From Candidatus Methanofastidiosum methylothiophilum (GTDB lineage: Archaea; Methanobacteriota_B; Thermococci; Methanofastidiosales; Methanofastidiosaceae): 6,986 nt of DNA. The position numbers and the translations under genes are program-made. A model generated the notes under the pieces. The model worked only from the letters and a program-made list of their open reading frames with translations, made no database searches and was not told where the DNA came from. Shown in pieces: positions 5,526 through 6,986 of this stretch (the first letter of the stretch is position 1; the number at the start of each line of letters is the position of its first letter). The DNA is taken from NCBI GenBank assembly GCA_001587675.1, contig LNGD01000084.1, positions 1 through 6,986 of the forward strand. Reading direction: 5' to 3'.

Positions 5526-5544
5526 CCTATTAATTTATAGGAGG
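5526..5544 (+). promoter_or_regulatory. Inverted repeat overlapping the aminotransferase Shine-Dalgarno site
   Basis: CCTAT (5526-5530) and ATAGG (5537-5541) are perfect inverted arms around TAATTT; the right arm shares bases with AGGAGG (5539-5544), which lies 6 bases before the ATG at 5551. If the leader folds, the ribosome site is partly paired. The strong AGGAGG decides the start codon. Confidence 0.5.
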
Positions 5545-5550
5545 CTTTTT

Positions 5551-6882
5551 ATGGAAGATTACGCACAAATAGAAAAAGAATATGTAATGAGATCTTGGTC
5601 ATGCCAAGCTGATGTCAAAGTTAACATGATAGAGAAAGCTGATGGGATATACTTCTGGGACAAATCAGGTAAAAGATATTCTGACTTCTCTTCCCAGCTT
5701 AACAGTACAAGTTGCGGGCACAATGTTAAAGAAATAAATGACGGAATTGTAGAACAACTTAATAAGTATGCTTACATAGGGCCTGGACTTGGTTCTGAGG
5801 CAAGAGCCAAACTCGCAAAGATGGTGGCTGACATAGCGGGCCCAAATTATAAGAGGACATTCTTTTCTTCAAGTGGTACCGAAGCAAACGAAGCTGCAGT
5901 AAAAGCTGCAAAATGGTTCACAGGCAAGTATAAAATTATTTCCCGTTACCAGTCCTACCACGGAGCAACTGGAATTGCCATGATGCTAACTGGAGACCCA
6001 AGAAGGTACCCAAATGAACCGGGATACCCTGGCATATTACACGGGCCGGACTGTTACTGTTACAGATGTCCTTTCAAAATGGAGTATCCAAGCTGTGACA
6101 TCATGTGTGCAAGATACATAGGTGATATGATAAGATTCGAAGCAAAGGAAACTGTAGCCGCCGTTATTGCAGAACCTATTGTGGGTTCAAATGGAATAAT
6201 CCCTCCAGTAAAAGAATACTTCCCAATGCTAAGAGAAATTTGTGATCAATATGAAGTTCTTTTAATAGCTGATGAAGTAATGACTGGATTTGGAAGAACA
6301 GGAAAATGGCTGGCAATAGAGCATTATGATTTCAAGCCAGATATTATTACAACAGCTAAGAATCTATCTGCAACATACGTTCCATTAGGTGGAACTACAT
6401 ATTCTAAGAAGGTATCTGATTACTTTGAAGATCACTGGTTTGTTGAGGGCCACACATATGCAGGTCACCCATTAGCATGTGCTGCAGGAGTTGCAACAAT
6501 AAATTACATGAAGAAAAATAAATTAGTTGAAAATGCTGCAAAAATGGAAAAGGTAATGGAAAAGAGACTAAATGAAATTAAGGCAGATCACAAATCAGTA
6601 GGAGATGTCAGAGGAAAAGGATTATTCTGGGGAGTAGAATTAATTAAGAATACAAAGACAAAAGAGCAGGCAGGAACAAGGGAAGAGAAATTCATGAGAG
6701 GACATGTACCAATACCTGCCAAAGTTGCAGGGGAATGTATGAAAAACGGAGTATTCTTCTTACAGATGGTTTCAACACTATTATTTGCACCACCGCTAAA
6801 CATAACCGAGCAACAGATACACGAGGCCCTTGACGTCGTTGACAAAGCTCTTGAAATTTCAGACAAAGAAGTAGTTAAATAA
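5551..6882 (+). CDS. Class-III PLP aminotransferase (omega-amino acid type; beta-alanine or taurine likely)
   Basis: A pyridoxal-phosphate enzyme moving an amino group from an amino acid, probably an omega-amine, to a 2-oxo acid. The 443-residue protein shows S-S-S-G-T-E-A-N (106-113, phosphate and substrate loop), S-Y-H-G-A-T (135-140), A-E-P-I (207-210), D241-E242 in I-A-D-E-V-M-T-G-F-G-R-T-G, the Schiff-base lysine K270 in T-T-A-K-N-L-S, and H-T-Y-A-G-H-P-L-A (301-309). Residues 168-186 hold five cysteines (C168, C170, C173, C182, C186), a motif I associate with a taurine/beta-alanine-like branch rather than with ornithine or GABA enzymes; this is recall, not a search. The ATG at 5551 is chosen over 5521 because AGGAGG is 6 bases upstream. 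Following a hydantoinase by 169 bp, it fits removal of beta-alanine as malonate semialdehyde. Own promoter and T-rich terminator. Confidence 0.88.
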   Translation: MEDYAQIEKEYVMRSWSCQADVKVNMIEKADGIYFWDKSGKRYSDFSSQLNSTSCGHNVKEINDGIVEQLNKYAYIGPGLGSEARAKLAKMVADIAGPNYKRTFFSSSGTEANEAAVKAAKWFTGKYKIISRYQSYHGATGIAMMLTGDPRRYPNEPGYPGILHGPDCYCYRCPFKMEYPSCDIMCARYIGDMIRFEAKETVAAVIAEPIVGSNGIIPPVKEYFPMLREICDQYEVLLIADEVMTGFGRTGKWLAIEHYDFKPDIITTAKNLSATYVPLGGTTYSKKVSDYFEDHWFVEGHTYAGHPLACAAGVATINYMKKNKLVENAAKMEKVMEKRLNEIKADHKSVGDVRGKGLFWGVELIKNTKTKEQAGTREEKFMRGHVPIPAKVAGECMKNGVFFLQMVSTLLFAPPLNITEQQIHEALDVVDKALEISDKEVVK

Positions 6883-6888
6883 AATTAT

Positions 6889-6911
6889 TATTTATTTTTT
6901 ATAATTATTTT
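6889..6911 (+). terminator. T-rich terminator after the aminotransferase
   Basis: The 28 bases after the stop are all A or T and include a T6 run at 6895-6900. This suits archaeal termination. The box TTTATAATTA inside it could also act as a TATA element for the sequence to the right. Confidence 0.5.
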
Positions 6912-6986
6912 GGCTGTGGGACATATTTAACCTGCGTTCAGGTTCAAAAGGTTGTGCCAGAGCACGATGCAGGAGACAGTACAGTG
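6911..6986. other. G+C-raised right edge with two small hairpins, unidentified
   Basis: Composition jumps from pure A/T to 38 G+C in 76 bases. AACCTG-CGTT-CAGGTT (6929-6944) and a second stem with GTGC/GCAC arms (6952-6967, loop CAGA) stand in tandem. No tRNA, rRNA, SRP or RNase P signature is recognisable in what is visible. All minus-strand frames are open from the edge (one stops at 6927-6929), so the end of a gene, possibly of a mobile element, is equally possible. I cannot name it. Confidence 0.3.

Noticed and set aside
5521..5550. Upstream ATG that would add ten residues to the aminotransferase
   Set aside because: It lies at the expected transcription start, has no ribosome site, and the added residues do not look like part of the fold, while AGGAGG is well placed for 5551.
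1..6986. CRISPR array or complete insertion sequence
   Set aside because: No regularly spaced direct repeats, transposase gene or paired terminal repeats are visible; only the right edge leaves room for a mobile element.

Overview
The window looks like chromosomal DNA from an AT-rich archaeon, probably of the euryarchaeal type. The grounds are: an archaeal Sec11-type signal peptidase, an AK6/Fap7-type P-loop kinase, core promoters with a CGAAA-like BRE next to an A/T-rich TATA box, T-rich stretches in place of bacterial hairpin terminators, and frequent AGA/AGG and ATA codons. GTG and TTG starts sit behind good Shine-Dalgarno sequences. I cannot place it to genus; an uncultured methanogen-related lineage is a guess.

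Left part (1-1682): the 3' end of an aminoglycoside-phosphotransferase-like gene (open at the left edge) is followed, with a 1-base overlap, by an M20-family metallopeptidase/deacylase. A small unknown gene converges on it from the minus strand and shares a divergent promoter region with the next operon.

Middle part (1683-3932): a tight three-gene operon joined by ATGA overlaps encodes signal peptidase I, a Nudix hydrolase of the ADP-ribose pyrophosphatase kind, and endonuclease III with its 4Fe-4S motif. The last two suggest a nucleotide-sanitation and base-excision-repair pairing. On the minus strand, tRNA-Ile(GAT) with an encoded CCA end lies tail-to-tail with the endonuclease gene. Divergent from the tRNA is an essentially leaderless Fap7/AK6-like nucleotide kinase, expected to act in ribosome maturation.

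Right part (3933-6986): a D-hydantoinase/dihydropyrimidinase with all metal ligands intact, and a class-III PLP aminotransferase, each behind its own promoter. Together they fit one arm of cyclic-ureide catabolism: ring opening of dihydropyrimidine or hydantoin, then transamination of the resulting omega-amino acid such as beta-alanine. The decarbamoylating step and the dihydropyrimidine dehydrogenase are not in the window, so the pathway is inferred. Both genes carry a short CCTAT/ATAGG inverted repeat just upstream of or over the ribosome binding site, and each promoter has a further palindrome or inverted repeat near the TATA box; these are the best candidates for undescribed regulation here.

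The last 76 bases change abruptly from pure A/T to 50% G+C with two small hairpins. This is either the start of a structured RNA gene or the edge of another element. No CRISPR array, complete insertion sequence or rRNA is visible, and no gene-free stretch exceeds 300 bases.
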